A stretch of DNA of 38,479 nt from Bacteroidota bacterium (GTDB lineage: Bacteria; Bacteroidota; Bacteroidia; Bacteroidales; WCHB1-69): the NCBI GenBank assembly GCA_022708105.1, contig JAKIZI010000014.1, positions 1 through 38,479 of the forward strand. The letters are read 5' to 3'. Position numbers and translations under genes: made by a program. Of this stretch, positions 31,111-38,479 are shown piece after piece. The notes beneath the pieces were generated by a model. It did not search any database. It worked only from the letters and a program-made list of their open reading frames with translations, and had not been told where the DNA came from. Within the stretch, counting starts at the first letter, position 1, and every line of letters starts with the position of its first letter.

Positions 31111-33420
31111 TTAATGTAGCGATTTTGCTGCTTTTTTCCAATTTTCAAACAGGTTACTTGCTTCAGGGAGAAGAACAGTAAAATAAAAGGAAGCTCCTTT
31201 TTCTTCATTATTTTCTGCTCTGAGTGTTCCAAAGTTATTGATAGAAAGCTCTTTGCAAAGCAATAGCCCCAATCCTGTTCCCTCTTCACCATCTGTCCCT
31301 TTAGTTGTAAAATACTTATTTTCGGTCATCATCAGATTGAATTTTTCGAGGTCAATTCCTACTCCATTGTCTTGAACTCTTACTTCAAAATGAATGTCCG
31401 AAATCTTTTTTCCTGAAATGATTACTTCTCCGTGTGGAGGGGTGAATTTTACAGCATTAGTAGATAAATTCATTAACAATGAATAGATCATTTCGTAATC
31501 GGCAAATATAATTTGATTCGGTAACTCATTACAAAGGGTTATCTCTTTTCGTTTATAACTCTCTTCGAGCATGGCAGCAATATCATTAGCCAATTCTTTA
31601 ATATTAAATTCACTTGGCGTTGCTTGAATCAATTCTCCTTTAACTTTACTGATATTCATCATTTCCACAAATACATTGGACAAAACTGTAGTACTTTTAT
31701 TCAGTCTATTCGCCAAATCTTTAATTTTTTCCTGTGGTAAGTCGTAAAGAACCATCATTTCAGAATAGGCTACAATCGGAGCAATTATATTTTTAATATC
31801 ATGCATGGAAGAAGCAATAAATCTGTCTTGGTTCAACATCATACTTTTGAGCATGTTTACTAAAGATGCCTGTTCTTGTTTCAAATTTTCACTTTCTGTA
31901 ATATCTATAACCATACACATGTATATTGCAGAAGAGTCTTTTTGATTTACTTTTTGAGTAAAAAACCACTCACATTTCAGCGATTCCTTGCTATTATACT
32001 TATGATGTAAAAATTGAGAAATATACGTTTTTTTAGAATATTTAATAAGATTTTCTACAACAAGGTCAACTTTATCTCTATCTTCATGAAGAACCGTTAA
32101 TTCAAATAAATTCTTTCCCAAAGCCTCTTGGGGGGAATATCCAAAAATAGAGACAGCACTTTGGTTCCAATATTTTATTCTGAATTGTGAATCCAATTCT
32201 ATAAATCCAATGGGCATTTCTTTACGTAAATAATCAAAATTTAGAAGAAGGTCATCAATATTTTTAACTTGTTCTTTCACTTTTTGAGAAAGTCTTTTAT
32301 TAAAAATGAAGAAAATAACAATTACGACTAAGGTAATTAAAATCAAAATCAATAATATGAAAGAAATCCTTTTATATTGTTGTAGAAATGGAACGGGTTG
32401 AAAATAGATTTTAGAATTATCAGGCAATGTATTGATAGAAATTGTGTGGTTTTTCAGAGCCGGATAAGAAAAAGTCCATTCCAATTGTTTTGAAGCATAA
32501 GAAACATCAAGAATAGGCCTCTTCCCCTCAAAAAAACGTACAATACTTTCCCCAAGCCAAGTGCCTAATCTTTCACCTCGTGCCATTTTGCCCCCTATTA
32601 CCTTTTCTTGCATATACATATCAAAAGTACAAAAAATAGGAAGTCTTGTCGAGGAAGTAACTCTACGAATCATCTCGTCAGGGGGATAATATATTTTACG
32701 GATATCTCGTTCAAAAAGAATAACAAAGACAGCACTATTTTTAGGTAATTGATTTATTTCTTCTATAATCTGATCAAATGAAACATCTTCATTAAATAAG
32801 AATGTAACTTTATTGCTCCCCTTATATTCTTTTTTTAATTGTTTAATCTCTTCTTTAACTTCATGTTGAAGCAATTTCCCGGTTAATGTATAATCAATAA
32901 GACAATAAATTGTGTCTATTTGGGGTAAAAGATGCATTGCCTCAAGGAGCGTCGCTTGAATTCCACTCTCTTCACGCAAAACCATCGCTTCCGGAATATT
33001 TGAAATCATAGAAGAATCAAAAAAATTGATTCCGGCAGCCATAATAGGAACTCCTTCTAAAAAATTCAATTCATCAATATGAGAATTGAGAAATTCAAGT
33101 GCTGAATTATCTAAAGCTACAATTAAATCAAAATGTATATTTTTATATAAGGTATTATATTGATTAACAAACGATTTTCCAATTTCAGGAGAAAAGGGAA
33201 TCCGTTTTTCATTCAATTGTTCTATAAATAAGTTGTAATTTTCGTTATTAATAAATGGATAATATCCGCTTGCAAATTTATTGCCCCATCCTTGAGTTAT
33301 GTGGTAAGAATTAAGAATGAAAATGTTTTTAGTGGAAGACGATGAGCTATTTTGTGAAAAACTCAAGTATATGCACGTAACAAAAAAGAAAAAATAAGCA
33401 ATTATTTTTCTCATTTTCAA
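31111..33420 (-). CDS. Sensor histidine kinase with periplasmic ABC-type binding domain
   Basis: A 769-residue membrane receptor kinase. Order of parts: a signal peptide (about 1-22); a large periplasmic region (about 28-335) that looks like the ABC substrate-binding (PF04392-like) sensor fold, starting KNIFILNSYHITQGW; a membrane segment (about 350-373, rich in Ile/Leu/Val); a short coiled linker; a PAS domain (about 390-510, with RIKYWNQSAVSIFGYSPQEAL in part); a dimerisation/phosphoacceptor helix with His in SMHDIKNIIAP (about 538); and a HATPase domain with the N box LLMNLSTNAVKF, VQDNGVGID and GEEGTGLGLLLCKEL. No response regulator is adjacent, so it is an orphan kinase. The ligand is unknown; similar receptors bind small nutrients or signals. 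Confidence 0.9.
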   Translation of the reverse strand: MKMRKIIAYFFFFVTCIYLSFSQNSSSSSTKNIFILNSYHITQGWGNKFASGYYPFINNENYNLFIEQLNEKRIPFSPEIGKSFVNQYNTLYKNIHFDLIVALDNSALEFLNSHIDELNFLEGVPIMAAGINFFDSSMISNIPEAMVLREESGIQATLLEAMHLLPQIDTIYCLIDYTLTGKLLQHEVKEEIKQLKKEYKGSNKVTFLFNEDVSFDQIIEEINQLPKNSAVFVILFERDIRKIYYPPDEMIRRVTSSTRLPIFCTFDMYMQEKVIGGKMARGERLGTWLGESIVRFFEGKRPILDVSYASKQLEWTFSYPALKNHTISINTLPDNSKIYFQPVPFLQQYKRISFILLILILITLVVIVIFFIFNKRLSQKVKEQVKNIDDLLLNFDYLRKEMPIGFIELDSQFRIKYWNQSAVSIFGYSPQEALGKNLFELTVLHEDRDKVDLVVENLIKYSKKTYISQFLHHKYNSKESLKCEWFFTQKVNQKDSSAIYMCMVIDITESENLKQEQASLVNMLKSMMLNQDRFIASSMHDIKNIIAPIVAYSEMMVLYDLPQEKIKDLANRLNKSTTVLSNVFVEMMNISKVKGELIQATPSEFNIKELANDIAAMLEESYKRKEITLCNELPNQIIFADYEMIYSLLMNLSTNAVKFTPPHGEVIISGKKISDIHFEVRVQDNGVGIDLEKFNLMMTENKYFTTKGTDGEEGTGLGLLLCKELSINNFGTLRAENNEEKGASFYFTVLLPEASNLFENWKKAAKSLH

Positions 33421-33521
33421 AAAGTTAATAAAATTAATTATTAATTAGTTTTACCTATGCAATTATACATAATATTTTAGTCTAAATCAATTAGAAAAAC
33501 GATTTTTTTTAAAAAAAGTGA

Positions 33522-33529
33522 TATTTTTG
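33522..33529 (+). promoter_or_regulatory. -7 promoter element for the methyltransferase gene
   Basis: TATTTTTG matches TAnnTTTG, 37 bp upstream of the ATG at 33567, in the spacer that diverges from the histidine kinase gene. Confidence 0.6.
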
Positions 33530-33566
33530 CATAAAAATAGTAATATTCCTAAATTATTGTGAAAAA

Positions 33567-34325
33567 ATGTTGACAAAAAAAAGGATTTCTGAAATCAGCA
33601 AGTTGCATTTAAAAAAATATAGAGAAGAATTGCATCAAAGTATTGTGGAAGGGACAAAATCCGTTTTAGATTTATTAAATTCAGATTTTCCGGTTCATGA
33701 GGTATTTGGAACAGAAAATTGGTATAATTCTCATGCAATTCCTCACTTAGATAAGAAACAATTTACGGTAGTTACATCAAAAGAGATGGAACGTATCAGT
33801 TGTTTGCGCAGTCCCCAAGAAGTGATGGCCATTGTTTCATTCCCTATTTATACGCTTACAGATATTCCTGATAAATTGCCTTTATTGGTTTTAGATGATA
33901 TTCGCGATCCGGGAAATTTGGGGACCATTATAAGAACTGCCGAATGGTTTGGCTTTCAATATATTGTTTGTTCTGCAAATTGTGTAGAATTGACCAATCC
34001 TAAAACTTTGCAAGCTACCATGGGTTCATTTTGTCGAGTTAAAGTGATTTATACAGATTTAGTAGAATTCTTTCAAAATACGCAACGTCCCCGAAGAGTT
34101 ATAGGAACATTTTTAGAAGGAAGAGCAATTTCAGAAATTGCTTTTCAGCCGGATGATATTCTTGTAATTGGCAATGAATCAATGGGGATTTCTGAATCTA
34201 TATCATCTTTCATTAATTTAAAAGTTCACATTCCGGCTGTTTCTGGTTCGCATGCCGAATCTTTAAATGCTTCTGTTGCAACAGCCATTTTACTATATAA
34301 TTTTCGTGATCGAGTGGTAAAATAG
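33567..34325 (+). CDS. SpoU/TrmH-family RNA 2'-O-methyltransferase
   Basis: A SPOUT-class methyltransferase that 2'-O-methylates a ribose in rRNA or tRNA using S-adenosylmethionine. It is 252 residues long. A short N-terminal substrate-binding part (about 1-105, L30e-like) precedes the knotted domain. The three SpoU motifs are clear: DIRDPGNLGTIIRTAEWFG (about 113-131), ILVIGNESMGI (about 203-213) and HAESLNASVATAILLYNF (about 229-246). The N-terminal extension resembles RlmB/TsnR-type enzymes, but the target nucleoside cannot be told from sequence alone. It is monocistronic with its own -7 box. Confidence 0.93.
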   Translation: MLTKKRISEISKLHLKKYREELHQSIVEGTKSVLDLLNSDFPVHEVFGTENWYNSHAIPHLDKKQFTVVTSKEMERISCLRSPQEVMAIVSFPIYTLTDIPDKLPLLVLDDIRDPGNLGTIIRTAEWFGFQYIVCSANCVELTNPKTLQATMGSFCRVKVIYTDLVEFFQNTQRPRRVIGTFLEGRAISEIAFQPDDILVIGNESMGISESISSFINLKVHIPAVSGSHAESLNASVATAILLYNFRDRVVK

Positions 34326-34412
34326 CTTTCCATTCAATATTTAAATTGATCTTATAAAAAGGAAGAAACATAATTTCTTTTTCAAATCTTCTTTATTAAA
34401 TAATATTTTCAT

Positions 34413-34420
34413 TAAATTTG
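34413..34420 (+). promoter_or_regulatory. -7 promoter element for the branching-enzyme gene
   Basis: TAAATTTG matches TAnnTTTG, 25 bp upstream of the ATG at 34446. The rest of the spacer 34326-34412 is AT-rich and shows no terminator. Confidence 0.6.
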
Positions 34421-34445
34421 CAAAAAAACATAATTCTCTACTCCC

Positions 34446-36452
34446 ATGAAACGACGTTCCTCAAAATTAATTGAAAAAGATGTTCTCCTTAAGCCTTTTG
34501 AGAGGAAATTGAGGCAACGGCATGAAAAAGTTATTTTACGTGAATTGGAATTTACGGATGGAAAAGCGCCTTTGAAAAATTTTTGCAACAATCATCTTTA
34601 TTATGGCCTCCATAAAGGGGAAAAGAGTTGGATTTTTAGGGAAAAAGCGCCACATGCTTCAGCAATATACATTTTCGGGACATTTTCGTATTGGCAAATT
34701 AAATCGGAATATGCTTTACACCCTATCGGGAATGGAGATTGGGAAATTGAACTGCCTCTTTCATTCCTAAAGCATTGTGATTTATATAAATTATGGGTTG
34801 TTTGGCAGGACGGTGCAGATGAGCGACTTCCGTCTCATGTTCGCCGTGTGGTTCAAGATGGAGAGACTAAAATATTTGCAGCTCAAGTGTGGAATCCCTC
34901 CTCACCCTATCAATGGAGGTTCCCAAACCCCAAGCGTCCAAAACATCCCCTGATTTATGAAGCACATATAGGGATGTCTTCGGAAGAACCAAAAATATCT
35001 ACCTATTGGGAGTTTAAAACCTATATTTTACCAAGAATTAAAAAATTGGAATATAATACGATACAATTGATGGCCATTCAAGAGCATCCTTATTATGGTT
35101 CATTCGGATATCAGGTTTCCAATTTTTTTGCACCTTCTTCCCGTTTCGGTACACCGGATGAGCTTAAAGAGTTAATTGACACAGCGCATGAAATGGGAAT
35201 TTCTGTTATCCTTGATCTTGTTCATTCTCATGCTGTTTCCAACGTTAAAGAAGGGTTAAGTCAATTTGACGGAAGCGATAATCTTTATTTCCACAACGGC
35301 TCTAAAGGATATCATCCTGTCTGGGATTCACGTTGTTTTGATTACGGGAAAAATGAGGTTATTACATTTTTGTTATCAAATATTAAATATTGGCTCGAAG
35401 AGTTTAGATTTGACGGATTCCGATTTGATGGAGTAACAAGTATGCTGTATTGGGATCATGGTCTTGGGGTGGATTTTATTGACTATACTCAGTATTTTGA
35501 TGATAATGTGGATGAAGATGCAATAACGTATCTCGCTTTGGCAAATCAAGTCGTCAAAGAAGTTAATCCTGACGCATTTACTATTGCGGAAGATGTTAGT
35601 GGAATGCCCGGGATGGCTTTTCCCGTTAGAGAATGGGGAGTGGGATTCGATTACAGAATGTCTATGGGCATTGCAGACTTTTGGACTAAAACCATTAAAT
35701 TAGAAAAAGATGAAGCATGGCACGTGGGGGATATCTATTTTCGTATGACAGATAAGCGGAATGAAGAAAAAATTATCAGCTATGCTGAAAGTCATGATCA
35801 GGCAATGGTAGGTGATAAAACCATTATTTTTCAACTGATTGATAAAGAGATGTATTCATCAATGTCTGTCTTTACCCCCAGTATTATTGTCGATAGAGGA
35901 ATCGCTTTGCATAAAATGATTAGACTTGTAACTCTTTCCTTGGCTAATGGCGGTTATCTTAATTTTATGGGCAATGAATTTGGTCATCCTGAATGGATTG
36001 ATTTTCCCCGCGAAGGAAATCAGTGGTCCTATCAATATGCCCGAAGACAATGGCATTTAGCGGATGATAATACCCTACGCTACCACCAACTCTATCTTTT
36101 CGATGAAGCAATGATTCACATGATTAATCGATACGGGATTCTTAAAGGCCCCCCTACCCTATGTTGTCAAAATATTTTTGATCAGGTACTGGCTTTCATA
36201 AGAGAAAAAACAGTTTTTGTCTTTAATTTTAATCCGACTAAATCCTTTTATGATTATGCCATTTCAGTTCCACAGGGACACTATAAGATTAAACTCAATA
36301 GTGATCATCCCAAATACGGAGGCTATGGCAATATTGATGAAAATATGCTTTATGCAACATTTAATGATTTTAATCATTATTATTTAAAACTCTATATTCC
36401 TGCAAGAACTGCATTTGTTTTGAAGCTTCAGGAAGAAAATACGTCTATTTAA
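34446..36452 (+). CDS. glgB: 1,4-alpha-glucan branching enzyme, eukaryote-like GH13_8 type
   Basis: Cuts alpha-1,4-glucan chains and rejoins them as alpha-1,6 branches during glycogen synthesis. It is 668 residues long. A CBM48-like N-terminal domain (about 50-150) precedes the GH13 barrel, which starts at PLIYEAHIGMSSEEPKIST (about 175). The catalytic nucleophile is Asp in GFRFDGVTSMLY (about 326), the general acid is Glu in TIAEDVSGMPG (about 380), and the third carboxylate is Asp in AESHDQAMVGDKT (about 446). These segments, and GYLNFMGNEFGHPEWIDFPR later, match animal and plant branching enzymes more closely than E. coli GlgB. No glgA or glgC is nearby. Its last 8 bases overlap the convergent HU/SPOR gene. 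Confidence 0.93.
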   Translation: MKRRSSKLIEKDVLLKPFERKLRQRHEKVILRELEFTDGKAPLKNFCNNHLYYGLHKGEKSWIFREKAPHASAIYIFGTFSYWQIKSEYALHPIGNGDWEIELPLSFLKHCDLYKLWVVWQDGADERLPSHVRRVVQDGETKIFAAQVWNPSSPYQWRFPNPKRPKHPLIYEAHIGMSSEEPKISTYWEFKTYILPRIKKLEYNTIQLMAIQEHPYYGSFGYQVSNFFAPSSRFGTPDELKELIDTAHEMGISVILDLVHSHAVSNVKEGLSQFDGSDNLYFHNGSKGYHPVWDSRCFDYGKNEVITFLLSNIKYWLEEFRFDGFRFDGVTSMLYWDHGLGVDFIDYTQYFDDNVDEDAITYLALANQVVKEVNPDAFTIAEDVSGMPGMAFPVREWGVGFDYRMSMGIADFWTKTIKLEKDEAWHVGDIYFRMTDKRNEEKIISYAESHDQAMVGDKTIIFQLIDKEMYSSMSVFTPSIIVDRGIALHKMIRLVTLSLANGGYLNFMGNEFGHPEWIDFPREGNQWSYQYARRQWHLADDNTLRYHQLYLFDEAMIHMINRYGILKGPPTLCCQNIFDQVLAFIREKTVFVFNFNPTKSFYDYAISVPQGHYKIKLNSDHPKYGGYGNIDENMLYATFNDFNHYYLKLYIPARTAFVLKLQEENTSI

Positions 36453-37518
36453 GAACCCAAAAATCTGCACCTTTGGGAATTGAACGAAGAGCTTCGTCTT
36501 CTGACGAATAAACTCCCACACAAATGCGAATTTTATAAGTTCCTTTCTGATAAAGAAATACGGGATGAAATCCTTGTTTTTGTTTTATAACAGCATGTTG
36601 TAATGCCCGTCTTTCTGTATCAAAACTACCTGCAATAACATAGTATTTCCCTATTTCAAAATGTATCTTTTTAAATTCTTTGGAAACACCTGAATCATCG
36701 ACAACTGTGGTTTCAATTATCGGAGCTGCAACATTCTCAATAGTATCCTTTAAGGATTCAGAGGTACTAACGGAATCTTCTTCTAATACAGCATTTTCCT
36801 TATATGTTTCATTGGTATCTATCGCTTGAACTATGGGGTGCTCCGTATTCTCTTGTTTCCATTTAATTTCTTTCCACTTCAATTCTAAAATATCCCTAAA
36901 AAGATAGAGCATCAAAATGATAGAACCTAAAATAATTGCAATAAAAAGAATAAGACTTCCGATTTTATTTCCTTTTTTTGAGGGGCGTTCAACAAGAACA
37001 TTATCTTCAATAATGGGTTCATCCACTTTAGCCACTTCAGGAATCTCTATTACTGTTGGAGTTGGAGGAACATCAGAAATATTATCAGAAGCCTCCTCTT
37101 GTTCCATTTTTACTATAGCGGGTTCAAGTGAAATAGCTTCCATTCCTTCAAAATCAATATTCAGCGAAGAAATAAAATCAGATTTAAATTCAAAAGCATC
37201 TTTCCCTTGTCGGAATACTCCAAATCCTTCATAAATTGCACTTCCTGTGTCAGATATTCTATTTTTTAAATCATCAAGCCAATGTTTTATGGCCATGTCG
37301 GCTTCAACAATTCTCAATTGTTCTTGCTTCGAAACAAAAAGGATGAAAGCAAAACCATTGCCACTATCATTTTTTTCCAAAATAATATGATAATGTGGCG
37401 GTTCGATTATTCCATCAACCATCTGCGCCTCAACATAAACTTTCTTAAAAAGACCTAAATCATTGATAAAAACACTATTTTCGTCTTTTAAGAATTCTAT
37501 TATATTTTTAATAATCAT
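36445..37518 (-). CDS. HU-CCDC81/SPOR-domain membrane protein
   Basis: A 357-residue protein conserved in Bacteroidota that probably links a cytoplasmic HU-like part to the cell wall. The N-terminal region (about 1-130) has two HU/CCDC81-like modules (opening IIEFLKDENSVFINDLGLF). A charged, Glu/Pro-rich linker leads to one membrane segment (about 188-207, SLILFIAIILGSIILMLYLF). After an acidic periplasmic linker the C-terminal SPOR domain (about 278-357) contains YYVIAGSFDTERRALQHAV and YKIRICVGVYSSEDEAL. SPOR domains bind peptidoglycan stripped of peptides at division sites. Its 3' end overlaps the convergent branching-enzyme gene by 8 bp. Confidence 0.85.
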   Translation of the reverse strand: MIIKNIIEFLKDENSVFINDLGLFKKVYVEAQMVDGIIEPPHYHIILEKNDSGNGFAFILFVSKQEQLRIVEADMAIKHWLDDLKNRISDTGSAIYEGFGVFRQGKDAFEFKSDFISSLNIDFEGMEAISLEPAIVKMEQEEASDNISDVPPTPTVIEIPEVAKVDEPIIEDNVLVERPSKKGNKIGSLILFIAIILGSIILMLYLFRDILELKWKEIKWKQENTEHPIVQAIDTNETYKENAVLEEDSVSTSESLKDTIENVAAPIIETTVVDDSGVSKEFKKIHFEIGKYYVIAGSFDTERRALQHAVIKQKQGFHPVFLYQKGTYKIRICVGVYSSEDEALRSIPKGADFWVLK

Positions 37519-37578
37519 ATCAAATTGGATTGTTTTTTAACCGATAGCTATTTTTTTTAGATAAAAATAAACCAATGG

Positions 37579-37586
37579 CAAAAATA
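37579..37586 (-). promoter_or_regulatory. -7 promoter element for the HU/SPOR gene
   Basis: CAAAAATA on the plus strand reads TATTTTTG on the minus strand (TAnnTTTG), about 61 bp upstream of the ATG at 37518. Confidence 0.55.
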
Positions 37587-37640
37587 CATTTTTTTATAAT
37601 CTCCTCCAATAAAAATTCTTTTTTGCAAAATGTTGCCTTA

Positions 37641-38479
37641 TTACCAGTGTTTAATAACTATTTTTTTGCTGATAATATGATTATTAACCGTTATTATTCT
37701 AAGGAAATAAATCCCTTCAGGGTAATGAAGTGTTGATATACGAATATTGGAGGAGCCATTTTTGGATTTCGTACATGCTATTTCTTGTCCTATTGAATTA
37801 TATATTTTGACATGTTCTATTTCTTTCCCGACAATTTGTATTGATTGATTTGCTGGATTAGGATAAACCAAGAAGTAATCTATTGATTCTGTTTCAATAA
37901 ATGACGGCGTTTCAATAAATAAACACAATACTACCATACTGTCACAATCGGTAAGTTGAGATTGTAAGAACAAGGTGTCGTTTCGGCTCCCGACTCGTTG
38001 CGTGCTGTCGCCCGGCAATATAAACCCAAAATTAGAATAACTGCTCCCCTGACAAACCGTATCCGTCAGATAGGTTACCGGCAAAGTATAGTTCATAGTT
38101 AAATGCAAGGTTACGGTGCTGTCACAACCATATCTGTTAAAGAAAGATTGGGTATAGTCTCCGCTTTGCAGATACAGACTGTCATTCCAGCGGAAAGAGT
38201 CACATACTACCGCCGAAAAATCAGTATATTCCACGGGATGAATCGTTAAAGACAAAACTACCATGCTGTCGCAACCGGTAAGTTGCGATTGTAAGAACAA
38301 GGTGTCGCTTCGATTTCCGACTTGTTGCGTGCTGTCGCTCGGCAATATAAATCCAAAATTAGCATAACTACTCCCCTGACAAATAGTATCCGCCAAATAG
38401 GTTACCGGCAAAGTATAATTCACAGTTAAATGCAAGGTTACGGTGCTGTCACAACCATATCTGTTAAAAAAAGATTGGG
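37641..38479 (-). CDS. T9SS-exported repeat protein, C-terminal part (cut by window edge)
   Basis: This is the 3' end of a large surface protein. The frame stays open to the last base of the window, so the true start lies beyond it; the apparent Met near 38435 is an internal TTG. Visible are parts of a tandem repeat with a 109-residue period: segments such as CDSFRWNDSLYLQSGDYTQS and GCDSTVTLHLT alternate with DTVCQGSSY and FGFILPGDSTQ. The C-terminal 75 residues (YFLVYPNPANQSIQIVG through GIYFLRI to KIVIKHW) are a type A T9SS sorting domain that directs passage through the type IX system and anchoring or release at the cell surface. Function is unknown; adhesin-like proteins often look like this. 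Confidence 0.9.
   Translation of the reverse strand, partial: QSFFNRYGCDSTVTLHLTVNYTLPVTYLADTICQGSSYANFGFILPSDSTQQVGNRSDTLFLQSQLTGCDSMVVLSLTIHPVEYTDFSAVVCDSFRWNDSLYLQSGDYTQSFFNRYGCDSTVTLHLTMNYTLPVTYLTDTVCQGSSYSNFGFILPGDSTQRVGSRNDTLFLQSQLTDCDSMVVLCLFIETPSFIETESIDYFLVYPNPANQSIQIVGKEIEHVKIYNSIGQEIACTKSKNGSSNIRISTLHYPEGIYFLRIITVNNHIISKKIVIKHW
38074..38479 (-). repeat. 327-bp coding repeat in the T9SS protein
   Basis: The segment starting GTTACCGGCAAAGTATA at 38074 recurs at 38401, giving a 327-bp (109-codon) period. The 45-plus bases that follow are nearly identical in both copies up to the window end. High DNA-level identity suggests recent duplication or gene conversion of repeat units. Confidence 0.85.

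Overview
The window looks like a chromosomal segment from an AT-rich member of the Bacteroidota, probably Bacteroidales-like. Four things support this. Many genes are preceded by the Bacteroidota -7 promoter element TAnnTTTG. A truncated protein at the right edge ends in a type IX secretion (T9SS) C-terminal sorting domain. Several families are typical of the phylum: DUF4301, the HU-CCDC81/SPOR protein, the long urocanase and the zinc-motif-poor sirtuin. Shine-Dalgarno sequences are mostly weak. I saw no tRNA, rRNA, CRISPR array or intact transposase. The only RNA gene I can support is the small SRP RNA.

Positions 1-2890 are the accessory part. Small ORFs, all on the plus strand, are separated by GC-rich imperfect palindromes that look like integron attC sites. 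For two consecutive units the first 9-10 bases are the exact reverse complement of the last 9-10 bases, as expected for gene cassettes that each carry their own attC. The cargo is a short lipoprotein, two unknown proteins and a secreted CxC protein. About 880 bp without a convincing gene follow. They hold a terminator-like hairpin, a 45-bp sequence found again at 25.9 kb, a perfect 23-bp inverted repeat that looks like a REP doublet, and a 21-bp minisatellite.

Positions 2892-19194 are core genome. dnaE (minus) diverges from hutU-lpxB (plus). Then come a TPR protein, a flippase-like membrane protein, the SRP RNA, a YciO/Sua5-family protein, a hexose phosphate mutase (probably glmM), clpB, a DUF2147 protein and a secreted subtilase. 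clpB is preceded by a perfect 15-bp palindrome and a sigma-54-like -24/-12 sequence.

Positions 19408-22743 are a minus-strand group: DUF4301 protein, secreted endonuclease/exonuclease/phosphatase and a GT2 glycosyltransferase. Positions 23041-25776 are the translation operon rplM-rpsI-rpsB-tsf, with probable leaders before rplM and rpsB and a strong terminator after tsf.

Positions 26022-33420 are a long minus-strand run. In transcription order it holds an orphan receptor histidine kinase, a UPF0200/CoaE-like P-loop kinase, engB, a META-domain protein, nadC, a sirtuin and a C-terminal processing protease. The right end holds a SpoU/TrmH methyltransferase, a eukaryote-type glycogen branching enzyme whose 3' end overlaps a convergent HU/SPOR envelope protein, and the 3' end of a repeat-rich T9SS substrate. 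Most of the window is ordinary housekeeping. The best leads are the cassette array with its flanking repeats and the clpB control region.
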